This document shows, in pieces, positions 34,321-42,010 of a stretch of DNA of 44,212 nt (its first letter is position 1; the number at the start of each line of letters is the position of its first letter). The DNA comes from Bacteroidia bacterium (GTDB lineage: Bacteria > Bacteroidota > Bacteroidia > B-17B0 > Aurantibacillaceae). The notes beneath the pieces are model-generated. The model made no database searches. It had not been told where the DNA came from and saw only the letters and a program-made list of their open reading frames with translations. The translations under genes and the position numbers were made by a program. The stretch spans positions 1-44,212 of the forward strand of contig JAOAHO010000020.1 in assembly GCA_026415195.1 (NCBI GenBank), in the 5' to 3' direction.

Positions 34321-36225
34321 ATGCGATTATTGAAATCTTTACTTCTTTTTATTTTTATTTCCTACAGTTTATTGCCTCAAAACATTGACTCGATTGAAAA
34401 AGTTTTACCACAATTAAAAGGCCTTGAAAAAGCCAGGGCATATTACACATGTGTATATCCTTTAATATTCAGCGATATACAAAAGTCCGTCAGGTATGGT
34501 TATTACGCATGGGAAATTTTTAAGAAACAAAATCCGGATTCATTGGAGTTGGCCTCGTTGCTGAACGACCTCAGCATGGCTTATTTTCAGATTGCGAATC
34601 ACGACAGCAGCATTATCCTTAACAAAATCGCATATGGTATCCGCATCCGAAGGAACCAATGGAGGGATGCCGGAGCCAGTGCCAGTAAAATTGGCGTAAA
34701 TTATAATCAGTTGCATCATACCAAAGAGGGTTTGAAATGGAACTTGGTGGCAGCCGATTTATTCCGTAAGGCCAATGCAAAAGTGGAACTTGCAAAAACG
34801 TTGAGTAACATCGGCAGGGCCTATTTTTTAAACGATCAATATGAAGAAGCGCTCAAAATATATTATCAGGGTGCTCGGGAGTCCATTTTGCTGGGTGATA
34901 CTTTAGGTTTTATCAACGTAAGGGGGAACATTGCCAACGTTTATGAAAAGCTTCATAACATCGATTCGGCAAAAAAAATAAATCAACAATTGCTTGAAAC
35001 TTCCATCAATAACGGATATGCTCCATACGTTGGTAATTTTTACCATAACCTTGGGGTAAATGAAAGTAATATTGGTAATTACAAATCAGCTTTGGAGTAT
35101 TATTTGAAGGCATTGCCGCTCTACGAAAAATTCAAAGATAATGATGGTTTGGCCGGTTTGTTAACCAATATCGGAAATATGTATTATAAATTAAACAATA
35201 AGAAAAAAGCCCTTGAATTTTATCAGAAAGGGCTTGAATTTTCCAAAATCTCCAAAAGCTGGCGTTGGTTAAAATATGCCCATCTTTGCCTCGCTGAATA
35301 TTATTCCGATGCACGGCAACATGAAAAATCAATGCAACACCTAAAATTATCTTACATGTATAAAGACAGTATTTTTAACGAAGATAATCAAAGAATTATA
35401 CTTCAGATGCAGGCGGAATATGACCTGAAGGAAAAAGAAAATCAATTACTTTTAAAAGACCTTTCGATACGGCAAAAAGAAACGGAAATTCAAAAAAGAA
35501 ACAGGAACATTATTGTACTATTATCGGCTTCAGGCATTTTGGTACTTGGAATCGGAATATTATTATTAAAAAGAAAAGCGGAACATCAAAAGCATCTTAT
35601 CCAATTACAAGAAAAACTGGCCTCGGAACGTTCTCGTATTGCCCGTGACTTACATGATAATCTGGGGGCTGAACTCACCTTAGCCAATACTTTAGCCGAT
35701 AAGTATGCGTATTTCGCTCACGATATCAAAACAAGAGAACAATGGCATGAAGTAGCAGAACAAATCCGGAGAACAGGACTTACCATGCGCGATACGATCT
35801 GGGCCATACATGACAATCACATCACATTGAAAGATTTATTACATCGTATTAAGGATTATTCTATCCGATTGGCTCGGGCAAAGGAAATAAACATCAATAT
35901 TGAAAATTTTGAACAGATTCCCGAAGCTATGTTGAATCCGGAAATGGCACTAAATCTTTACAGAGCTTGTCAGGAAGTGATTCAAAATTCCGTTAAGCAC
36001 TCCGAGACCAATAACATATACTTAATTTGGAAAAATGGTAAATTTACGATTAAGGACAATGGTAAAGGGTTTGATGTTGTCATGGGTGAAAAATCCGAGA
36101 GTTATGGTTTAAAAAATATCAAAAAGCGTATTTCTGATGCCGGCATAGCGTATACCCTGGAAAGTAATGAAAAAGGCACCACATATGAACTGGATTTCAG
36201 CAGGCTTCTTGTTTTTTTTAATTAA
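34321..36225 (+). CDS. TPR-containing sensor histidine kinase (HisKA_3 type)
   Basis: This 634-residue protein has an N-terminal signal sequence (MRLLKSLLLFIFISYSLLPQ). An extracytoplasmic array of about five to seven tetratricopeptide repeats follows (for example KTLSNIGRAYFLNDQYEEAL, NLGVNESNIGNYKSALEYY, LLTNIGNMYYKLNNKKKAL). A coiled coil, one transmembrane helix (about 396-418) and the phosphoacceptor motif RSRIARDLHDNLG with His445 come next, then a HATPase domain (VIQNSVKHSE, IKDNGKGF, YGLKNIKKRI). Such kinases normally pair with LuxR/NarL-type regulators, but none is adjacent. The frame extends 17 codons into purA; the ATG at 34321 starts the signal peptide. Confidence 0.92.
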   Translation: MRLLKSLLLFIFISYSLLPQNIDSIEKVLPQLKGLEKARAYYTCVYPLIFSDIQKSVRYGYYAWEIFKKQNPDSLELASLLNDLSMAYFQIANHDSSIILNKIAYGIRIRRNQWRDAGASASKIGVNYNQLHHTKEGLKWNLVAADLFRKANAKVELAKTLSNIGRAYFLNDQYEEALKIYYQGARESILLGDTLGFINVRGNIANVYEKLHNIDSAKKINQQLLETSINNGYAPYVGNFYHNLGVNESNIGNYKSALEYYLKALPLYEKFKDNDGLAGLLTNIGNMYYKLNNKKKALEFYQKGLEFSKISKSWRWLKYAHLCLAEYYSDARQHEKSMQHLKLSYMYKDSIFNEDNQRIILQMQAEYDLKEKENQLLLKDLSIRQKETEIQKRNRNIIVLLSASGILVLGIGILLLKRKAEHQKHLIQLQEKLASERSRIARDLHDNLGAELTLANTLADKYAYFAHDIKTREQWHEVAEQIRRTGLTMRDTIWAIHDNHITLKDLLHRIKDYSIRLARAKEININIENFEQIPEAMLNPEMALNLYRACQEVIQNSVKHSETNNIYLIWKNGKFTIKDNGKGFDVVMGEKSESYGLKNIKKRISDAGIAYTLESNEKGTTYELDFSRLLVFFN

Positions 36226-36280
36226 CTGGAATGGGAAATTTCATCTTCCTTTTTTAAAAAATTTCTAAAAAAATTATCCG

Positions 36281-36288
36281 TAAATTTA
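36281..36288 (+). promoter_or_regulatory. Possible -7 box of rfbF
   Basis: TAAATTTA has one mismatch to TAnnTTTG and lies 30 bases before the rfbF ATG, in the 93-base spacer behind the kinase gene. No convincing terminator is seen in that spacer, only a 4-bp GGAA/TTCC stem followed by a T-run near 36252. Confidence 0.35.
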
Positions 36289-36318
36289 TAACGCAAGAAT
36301 GCACTTAAACCTCACAAA

Positions 36319-37098
36319 ATGAAAGTGGTAATACTGGCAGGCGGCCTGGGAACCCGGCTTGCAGAAGAAACAGGCACCAGGCCAAAGCCTATGGTAGAAA
36401 TCGGAGGCAAGCCCATATTGTGGCACATTATGAAGATTTATTCCTATTGGGGGTTTAACGAATTTGTGATATGTCTGGGATATAAGGGGTATATGATAAA
36501 AGAGTATTTTATTAACTATTACCTTTATAATTCCGATATTACTGTTGAACTTGATAAAAACATCATTGATGTTCACTATACGAATTCTGAATCGTTTAAA
36601 GTAACATTGGTAGATACAGGATTACATACCAATACGGCTGGTAGAATAAAAAAAATAAGGCCTCATGTGGACGGACAAACATTTATGCTCACTTACGGTG
36701 ATGGAGTATCGGATGTTAATATTCATGAACTGTTAGCTTTCCACAAAAAACAAGGCAGAGCATTGACTTTAACTGCAATACAAAACCCCGGCAGGTTTGG
36801 AAACATCATCATGAATGAATCCGGAATTGTAGATGCATTTGAAGAAAAACCCAAAGGTGACGGGAACTGGATAAACGGAGGCTTTTTTGTTTGTGAACCA
36901 AAAATATTCGATTATCTGGAAGGGGATATGGAAAATATTCAGTGGGAACGCGAGCCCATGAGAAAAATCACTGCCGATAAACAATTATCGGCCTACAAAC
37001 ATTATGGGTTTTGGAAATGCATGGATGCCTTGCGCGACAAAAACGAACTTGAAGAGATGTGGAATTCCGGTAAAGCAAAGTGGAAATTATGGGATTGA
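36319..37098 (+). CDS. rfbF: Glucose-1-phosphate cytidylyltransferase
   Basis: This 259-residue nucleotidyltransferase makes CDP-glucose from CTP and glucose 1-phosphate, the entry to CDP-3,6-dideoxyhexoses. The signature LAGGLGTRLAEETGTRPKPM, then IGGKPILWHIMKIYSYWG, GYKGYMIKEYF, LTYGDGVSDV and FWKCMDALRDKNELE match RfbF/AscA closely, including the family length. It starts a plus-strand pair with the RfbC-like epimerase and faces rfbH on the other strand. The following enzyme, CDP-glucose 4,6-dehydratase, is not in the window. Confidence 0.95.
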   Translation: MKVVILAGGLGTRLAEETGTRPKPMVEIGGKPILWHIMKIYSYWGFNEFVICLGYKGYMIKEYFINYYLYNSDITVELDKNIIDVHYTNSESFKVTLVDTGLHTNTAGRIKKIRPHVDGQTFMLTYGDGVSDVNIHELLAFHKKQGRALTLTAIQNPGRFGNIIMNESGIVDAFEEKPKGDGNWINGGFFVCEPKIFDYLEGDMENIQWEREPMRKITADKQLSAYKHYGFWKCMDALRDKNELEEMWNSGKAKWKLWD

Positions 37099-37147
37099 AA
37101 TTATATTTTTACCTAAAATGTAAACTAAAATAAAACCCTCATCCATA

Positions 37148-37717
37148 ATGATAAAATTCATTAAAACTAAATTAGAAGGCGCCTGGATCATAGAACCCGA
37201 GGTTCCTTACGATGAAAGAGGTTCATTTTACAGAACATTTTGTAAAGAAGAATTTAAAAAAATTGGTCATGAAAAAGAATTTGTCCAATTTAATCAATCC
37301 ATAAATTTTAAAAAGGGGACTCTTCGGGGCTTGCACTTCCAATATCCTCCTTATTCTGAAATTAAATTAGTCAGATGTATTAAAGGCGCTGTTCAGGACT
37401 TTATAGTTGATTTGCGAATGAATTCTCCTACGCTTTTTCAATATATATCAGTTCACCTATCGGAAGAAAATAAAAAATCTTTATACATACCGGAAGGTTT
37501 TGCTCACGGATTTATTACACTTACTGACAATGTTGAGCTAATCTATTTTCATACTGAATACTATACTCCATCTGCTTACGGAGGTGTTCATTATGCTGAT
37601 CCTAAAATTAACCTTGTTTTAGAAGAAAAAATATCAGTTATATCTGAAAAAGACAAAAATTTGCCTTTTATGACAGATGATTTCAAAGGATTGGATTTAA
37701 GCATTAAAAAAAATTAA
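37148..37717 (+). CDS. RfbC-like nucleotide-sugar 3,5- (or 5-) epimerase
   Basis: This 189-residue cupin-fold protein belongs to the dTDP-4-dehydrorhamnose 3,5-epimerase family. The catalytic His63 is in TLRGLHFQ, preceded by YDERGSFYRTFCKEEF, and followed by VRCIKGAVQDFIVDLR, YIPEGFAHGFITL and the Tyr-rich EYYTPSAYGG. Beside rfbF and rfbH it more probably acts on a CDP-4-keto sugar. In ascarylose synthesis a homologue epimerises C5 of the 3,6-dideoxy-4-hexulose, which would fit here (inference). No dTDP-rhamnose genes (rfbA, rfbB, rfbD) accompany it. The codon choice is markedly A/T-rich. Confidence 0.85.
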   Translation: MIKFIKTKLEGAWIIEPEVPYDERGSFYRTFCKEEFKKIGHEKEFVQFNQSINFKKGTLRGLHFQYPPYSEIKLVRCIKGAVQDFIVDLRMNSPTLFQYISVHLSEENKKSLYIPEGFAHGFITLTDNVELIYFHTEYYTPSAYGGVHYADPKINLVLEEKISVISEKDKNLPFMTDDFKGLDLSIKKN

Positions 37718-37734
37718 ATTAATTTACTTTTGTT

Positions 37735-39048
37735 TTAATAATCTAAAATTTCATCAAAGCATTTACCAACATAATCTATCATCTCTTCCGTAACAGCAGG
37801 AGTTACCCCAATCCAAAAGGTATTATTCATAACACATTCGGTATTTTTAAGATCTCCAATGGATCTGTATTTATATTTTTTAAAGTATGGCTGCTTTCTT
37901 AAATCTCCCCCAAATAATAAACGTGTACCAATATTCTTCTCATTTAATTTTCTTACTAGCGTATTTCGGTCAATCTTACATTCATCACGCACGGTAATCA
38001 CAAAACCAAACCACGACGGTTCCGAATTTGGCGTAGGTTCGGGTAATATTAACTTATCTTCATGTTTTTTCAAAGTATCATACAGTAATTTATGATTTCG
38101 TTTTCTGATTTGAATAAAATTTTCAAGCTTATTTAATTGAGCAAGACCAAGTGCGGCCTGCATATCCGTAATTTTTAAATTAAAACCGGTTCTGGAATAA
38201 GTAAACTTATGATCATAACCAAAAGGTAAATCCCCCAACTGATGTTCAAATCTTTTTCCACAGGTGTTATCTTTTCCGGTCTCACACCAACAATCCCTAC
38301 CCCAATCTCTGAATGATTCCAGGACTTTTTTCATTTTTGAATTAGAGGTGAATACGGCTCCTCCTTCACCCATGGTTATATGATGCGCAGGATAAAAACT
38401 GATGGTACCTATATCTCCAAAAGTTCCTACGTGTTTTCCATTGTACTTTGCTCCCAAAGCATCGCAACAATCTTCTATAAGCCACAAATTATTTTTTTTG
38501 CAAAATTGGGCTACCTCTTCTGCTTTAAATGTATTTCCCAGGGTATGAGCAACCATTACGGCTTTGGTTTTGGGTGTAAGGGCTTCTTCAAGATATTTAA
38601 TATCCAATTGATAGGTGGGTATCTCGATATCCAAAAATACAGGTACAGCTCCATATTGAATAATCGGATTTACTGTGGTTGGAAAACCGGCTGCTACCGT
38701 AATAACCTCATCTCCTTCTTTTATGGCTTTTTCGCCCCAGTCAAACTCAGATGTAATTCCGCTAAAAGCCAATAAATTAGCAGAGGATCCGGAATTAACC
38801 GTTAATACTGATTTTGTATTGATAAATTTTGATAACCTTTTTTCAAATTCTGCATTGAACCTCCCTGTTGTAAACCAGGCATCCAGTGCCGACTCTACAA
38901 TATATTGAATTTCCTCGTGATCAATAAATTTTCCGCTGACAGGAACATGGCTTTCTCCCGGTACAAACTTTTTATTCTTTAATACCAATTCATAGTAATT
39001 TTTTACTAACTCCAAAATTTGTGTTTTTAATTCAGACGATGTTGACAT
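37735..39048 (-). CDS. rfbH: CDP-4-dehydro-6-deoxyglucose 3-dehydrase (RfbH/E1)
   Basis: This 437-residue PMP-dependent iron-sulfur enzyme removes the C3 hydroxyl from CDP-4-keto-6-deoxyglucose, together with an E3 reductase. It has the aminotransferase fold, but the PLP lysine is replaced by His222 in SFYPAHHITMGEGGAVF, as in the Yersinia enzyme. The [2Fe-2S] ligands follow the E1 spacing exactly: Cys195, 57 residues, Cys253, one residue, Cys255, seven residues, Cys263. Family hallmarks FVPGESHVPVSGK and LTVNSGSSANLLA are present. A GTG two codons upstream is possible, but the ATG at 39046-39048 suits the family and the promoter. It converges with the epimerase gene, with a 17-base gap. Confidence 0.95.
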   Translation of the reverse strand: MSTSSELKTQILELVKNYYELVLKNKKFVPGESHVPVSGKFIDHEEIQYIVESALDAWFTTGRFNAEFEKRLSKFINTKSVLTVNSGSSANLLAFSGITSEFDWGEKAIKEGDEVITVAAGFPTTVNPIIQYGAVPVFLDIEIPTYQLDIKYLEEALTPKTKAVMVAHTLGNTFKAEEVAQFCKKNNLWLIEDCCDALGAKYNGKHVGTFGDIGTISFYPAHHITMGEGGAVFTSNSKMKKVLESFRDWGRDCWCETGKDNTCGKRFEHQLGDLPFGYDHKFTYSRTGFNLKITDMQAALGLAQLNKLENFIQIRKRNHKLLYDTLKKHEDKLILPEPTPNSEPSWFGFVITVRDECKIDRNTLVRKLNEKNIGTRLLFGGDLRKQPYFKKYKYRSIGDLKNTECVMNNTFWIGVTPAVTEEMIDYVGKCFDEILDY

Positions 39049-39068
39049 ACACACTATTATTATTTTAA

Positions 39069-39076
39069 CAAAATTA
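39069..39076 (-). promoter_or_regulatory. -7 promoter box of rfbH
   Basis: TAATTTTG on the minus strand is an exact TAnnTTTG match 20 bases before the rfbH ATG, in the 70-base spacer behind the SDR gene. A T-rich stretch (GTTTTTA) stands at the expected -33 position, but without a clear TTTG. Confidence 0.5.
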
Positions 39077-39118
39077 ACACATATTTAATAATAAAAACAT
39101 GGTGAGTAAGTATTCAAA

Positions 39119-40165
39119 TTAAATAATTTCCAAATTTTGGTTTAATTGATTATTCTTTATTAGCATATTGAGAGTATTCAAACGAATAAATTGAGAATTT
39201 CGGAAATCTTTAATATTGAACTCAAAATTTTCAAGGTTAACAAGAAATTCCTTGATTGTCTGTTCTAAATCAACCTTTGGATAGTACTCGCCGGCAAGTT
39301 TTTTAAAAAGTGAAAAATCAACCTTATAAGATCTTTTGTCTGGAGGCGCATCTAAATTCACACTTATTTCCGTGTCAGGTAAAAATCTCCTTACTGCTTC
39401 AGCTAATTCTAAAACCTGATAGTTCCATTCATTCGAACCTGTATTACATACTAAGAAATTTCCGCCTTCTTCTTTTTTTCTGATTAACCCCCATTCCATT
39501 GCCCTCGACATGTCTTTGACATGGATAAGAGGTCTCCATGGTTTACCATTGCTTAAAATTTCTATTTTTTTATTAACATATGCACTAACGATAAAATCAT
39601 TTAATACCAGATCAAGGCGTAACCTGGGACTAAAACCACAAGCAGTTGCGAACCTAAAACAAGTTATTTGAAAATTATCATCAGCCAGCTCTTTCAATAA
39701 ATTTTCTGCATTAATTTTTGACTTTGCATAAGCTGTAAGAGGATTCAATTCAGAATTTTCATTTCTGGGTGAGTCGTCGGCAGAACCATATACACTGCAA
39801 CTGGAGGCAAATAAAAATCTTTTTACTCCTCTTTCTTTAGCATAACATGCTATTCGATAAGCTGAATTTTGATTAATTTCATAAGTAGGTAGTTCAAATG
39901 CCTTCCCCATAGGATCATTTGAAATTGCTGCCAGATATATAACAGAATCAATATCATTCAGCAATTCAGGATCAAATTTCCTTACATCACCAAAATACTG
40001 ACAATATAGATAAGTATCATAAGATTTGTAATTCTTCGTTATTTCATTTCCCAAAAAATAACCTATATCATATCCATAAAGTTGATATTTCTTTAATGAT
40101 GCAAGATGATTAACCAAAATAGGCCCCACATAACCGAGGTTCCCGATAATGAATATTTTCATCAT
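39119..40165 (-). CDS. Extended SDR: NAD-dependent sugar epimerase/dehydratase/reductase
   Basis: This 348-residue protein has the extended short-chain dehydrogenase pattern. The Rossmann motif GNLGYVG (8-14) is followed by an acidic GDVRKFDPELL, the SSCSVYG strand, and Tyr146/Lys150 in the YAKSK motif. The substrate domain has FRFATACGFSPRLRLDLVLNDF and PWRPLIHVKDMSRAM. Next to rfbF and rfbH it may reduce or epimerise the CDP-sugar product, or act on another nucleotide sugar; I cannot assign the reaction. Two ATGs in a row (40165, 40162) leave the start ambiguous by one residue. It begins 23 bases after the Fur-family gene. Confidence 0.85.
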   Translation of the reverse strand: MMKIFIIGNLGYVGPILVNHLASLKKYQLYGYDIGYFLGNEITKNYKSYDTYLYCQYFGDVRKFDPELLNDIDSVIYLAAISNDPMGKAFELPTYEINQNSAYRIACYAKERGVKRFLFASSCSVYGSADDSPRNENSELNPLTAYAKSKINAENLLKELADDNFQITCFRFATACGFSPRLRLDLVLNDFIVSAYVNKKIEILSNGKPWRPLIHVKDMSRAMEWGLIRKKEEGGNFLVCNTGSNEWNYQVLELAEAVRRFLPDTEISVNLDAPPDKRSYKVDFSLFKKLAGEYYPKVDLEQTIKEFLVNLENFEFNIKDFRNSQFIRLNTLNMLIKNNQLNQNLEII

Positions 40166-40188
40166 ATTTTTAAGTTTGTTCGTAACAT

Positions 40189-40614
40189 TTAATTATCATT
40201 GCAATTACTACAAGTTCCAATAACTTTATAATCAAAAGAATTTACTTTAATACCGGAACCTATTTTAATTTTTGGCAACCTAACATTCGTCAAACATAAT
40301 ATTGAATTACAATCCAGACACTCAAAATGCACATGATTGTCAAAATGACGGGATGAATCACAATGATCATGACATAACGAATAATGCACCACTCCTTTGG
40401 AAGAAACCACCGGATGTAAAATGCCTGCTCTTACGAAATCACTTAAAATCCTATATAAAGTAGTACGGTCCACATTTTTTACTTTTTTTTCAAGAATAGG
40501 TTGTGACAAAGCTATTTTGCTGTTGGAAAACCGCTTTAACACTTCTAATCGAGCTGTTGTTCTTTTTAAGCCATGCTCCGACAATATTTTCCCCAATTCT
40601 TGTAGCCTGCTCAT
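40189..40614 (-). CDS. Fur-family metal-responsive transcriptional regulator
   Basis: This 141-residue regulator has a winged-helix domain (GLKRTTARLEVLKRF, with recognition helix VDRTTLYRILSDF) and a C-terminal dimerisation domain. Structural zinc Cys pairs are Cys99/Cys102 (ECLDC) and Cys135/Cys138 (CSNC). A His-rich metal site includes His90, His94 and His96. Fur, Zur and PerR cannot be told apart by eye here. The ATG at 40612-40614 shares one base with the nuoN stop (TGATG), so it should be translationally coupled to the complex I genes; an upstream GTG adds one residue. It may read iron or zinc status, or oxidative stress. Confidence 0.9.
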   Translation of the reverse strand: MSRLQELGKILSEHGLKRTTARLEVLKRFSNSKIALSQPILEKKVKNVDRTTLYRILSDFVRAGILHPVVSSKGVVHYSLCHDHCDSSRHFDNHVHFECLDCNSILCLTNVRLPKIKIGSGIKVNSFDYKVIGTCSNCNDN

Positions 40615-42005
40615 CACACCTTAAAAATTTCAAATATTACAGCCGGTGCTATTCCAAATAATATGATCAACAAACTTGAAATGAAAAGTGCTGTCTTGAA
40701 ATTATCGGAAACTTCGAGGTAATCACTATTAGCAGGTTCCTTAAAATACATCAAAATAATAATTCTCAAGTAATAATACACACCAATTAAAGATGCTATA
40801 ACCGCCAAAACCAACAGCGTCCAATTTCCACTCACGCCCAGAAGAGTTAATACATAATATTTAGCAAAAAATCCTGCCGTCAGGGGGATACCTGCCATTG
40901 ACAAAAGGCAAATCAAAACTGTAAAAGCAACGAATTTATTTCGATAGGCCAACCCTTTAAACACATCGAGTGATTTCTCTTCATAACCAGCTATGTAATT
41001 TAATACTGCAAAAAAACCAAGGCTAGCCACGGAATATGCAAGTGTATAAAACATGAGGGTATTGATGGAAATATTATTTTTAATGTTCACATAAATGATC
41101 ATGAACAAAAATGCACTGTGACTTATAGAAGAATAAGCCATGAGACGTTTGACGTTGGTTTGCACGGCAGCGGTAATATTTGAAACCAACAATGTTAAAA
41201 CAATACTCCAAAGTAATATTTGTTCCAAATTCTCATGAAACATATTAAATGAAAAAGAAAATAATCGAAAGGCAGCAGCCATAACGGAAGTTTTCACAAT
41301 CGTACTCATGAATGCCGTTACGGGTGTTGGAGCACCCTCATATACATCGGGCGCCCAAAAATGAAAAGGAAACAAAGATGCCTTAAATAACATTCCTATC
41401 AACAGCAATATCAGGCCTGCATGAAAAAAGGCAGGAATTTTTTCCGGAAACATTTTAACCTGGGTTTTGATTTGAACAAACTCAAAGGAACCCGTAGCAC
41501 CATACATCAATGCCAGGCCGAAAAGAATGACAGCGCTGAAAAACGATCCCATAATCAAATATTTAAAACCTGCTTCATTGCTTTCCACTTTGTTTTTGGC
41601 GCTTGCAGCTAACACATAAAGAGGAATGCTCATGATTTCAAGCCCGATAAAGAACGAGGCCATGTGCCTGAAGGAAGTCAACATTAATGCACCGCAAACG
41701 GAAAAAAGCGCCAGGATAAAAATTTCGCTCATGCCCTCTTTGTTCTTGTATGTATCCATGAAAGCAAAAAGCCAAATAAAAAAAGAAATGATAATAACGC
41801 TGCTGAATGCAATGGCGGGCTTATCAAAACCAATCATGTTTTCAAAAAAACCTATGTTAAATTTATCTTTCCATTCCAACACAGAAAGTACGTAGGCCAT
41901 CAGCACGCTGCCTGTCAAAAAAAACGGAACAATTTTCCTCCATTTTAACGCTTCCAACAGCATCAGAAGCAATCCCACACCACACAAAAACAAAAATGCT
42001 ACCAT
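40614..42005 (-). CDS. nuoN: NADH-quinone oxidoreductase subunit N
   Basis: This 463-residue antiporter-like membrane subunit of respiratory complex I has about 14 transmembrane segments. Conserved features include MTSFRHMASFFIGLEIMSIPLYVLAA with the buried Glu, GLILLLIGMLFKASLFPFHFWAPDVYEGAPTPV with the channel Lys, and KRLMAYSSISHSAF. It follows nuoM by five bases, in the canonical L-M-N order. Its stop overlaps the start of the Fur-family gene. Confidence 0.95.
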   Translation of the reverse strand: MVAFLFLCGVGLLLMLLEALKWRKIVPFFLTGSVLMAYVLSVLEWKDKFNIGFFENMIGFDKPAIAFSSVIIISFFIWLFAFMDTYKNKEGMSEIFILALFSVCGALMLTSFRHMASFFIGLEIMSIPLYVLAASAKNKVESNEAGFKYLIMGSFFSAVILFGLALMYGATGSFEFVQIKTQVKMFPEKIPAFFHAGLILLLIGMLFKASLFPFHFWAPDVYEGAPTPVTAFMSTIVKTSVMAAAFRLFSFSFNMFHENLEQILLWSIVLTLLVSNITAAVQTNVKRLMAYSSISHSAFLFMIIYVNIKNNISINTLMFYTLAYSVASLGFFAVLNYIAGYEEKSLDVFKGLAYRNKFVAFTVLICLLSMAGIPLTAGFFAKYYVLTLLGVSGNWTLLVLAVIASLIGVYYYLRIIILMYFKEPANSDYLEVSDNFKTALFISSLLIILFGIAPAVIFEIFKV

Positions 42006-42010
42006 ATCCC

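Noticed and set aside
36236-36260. Possible terminator behind the TPR kinase
   Set aside because: Only a 4-bp GGAA/TTCC stem precedes the T-run; too weak to list.
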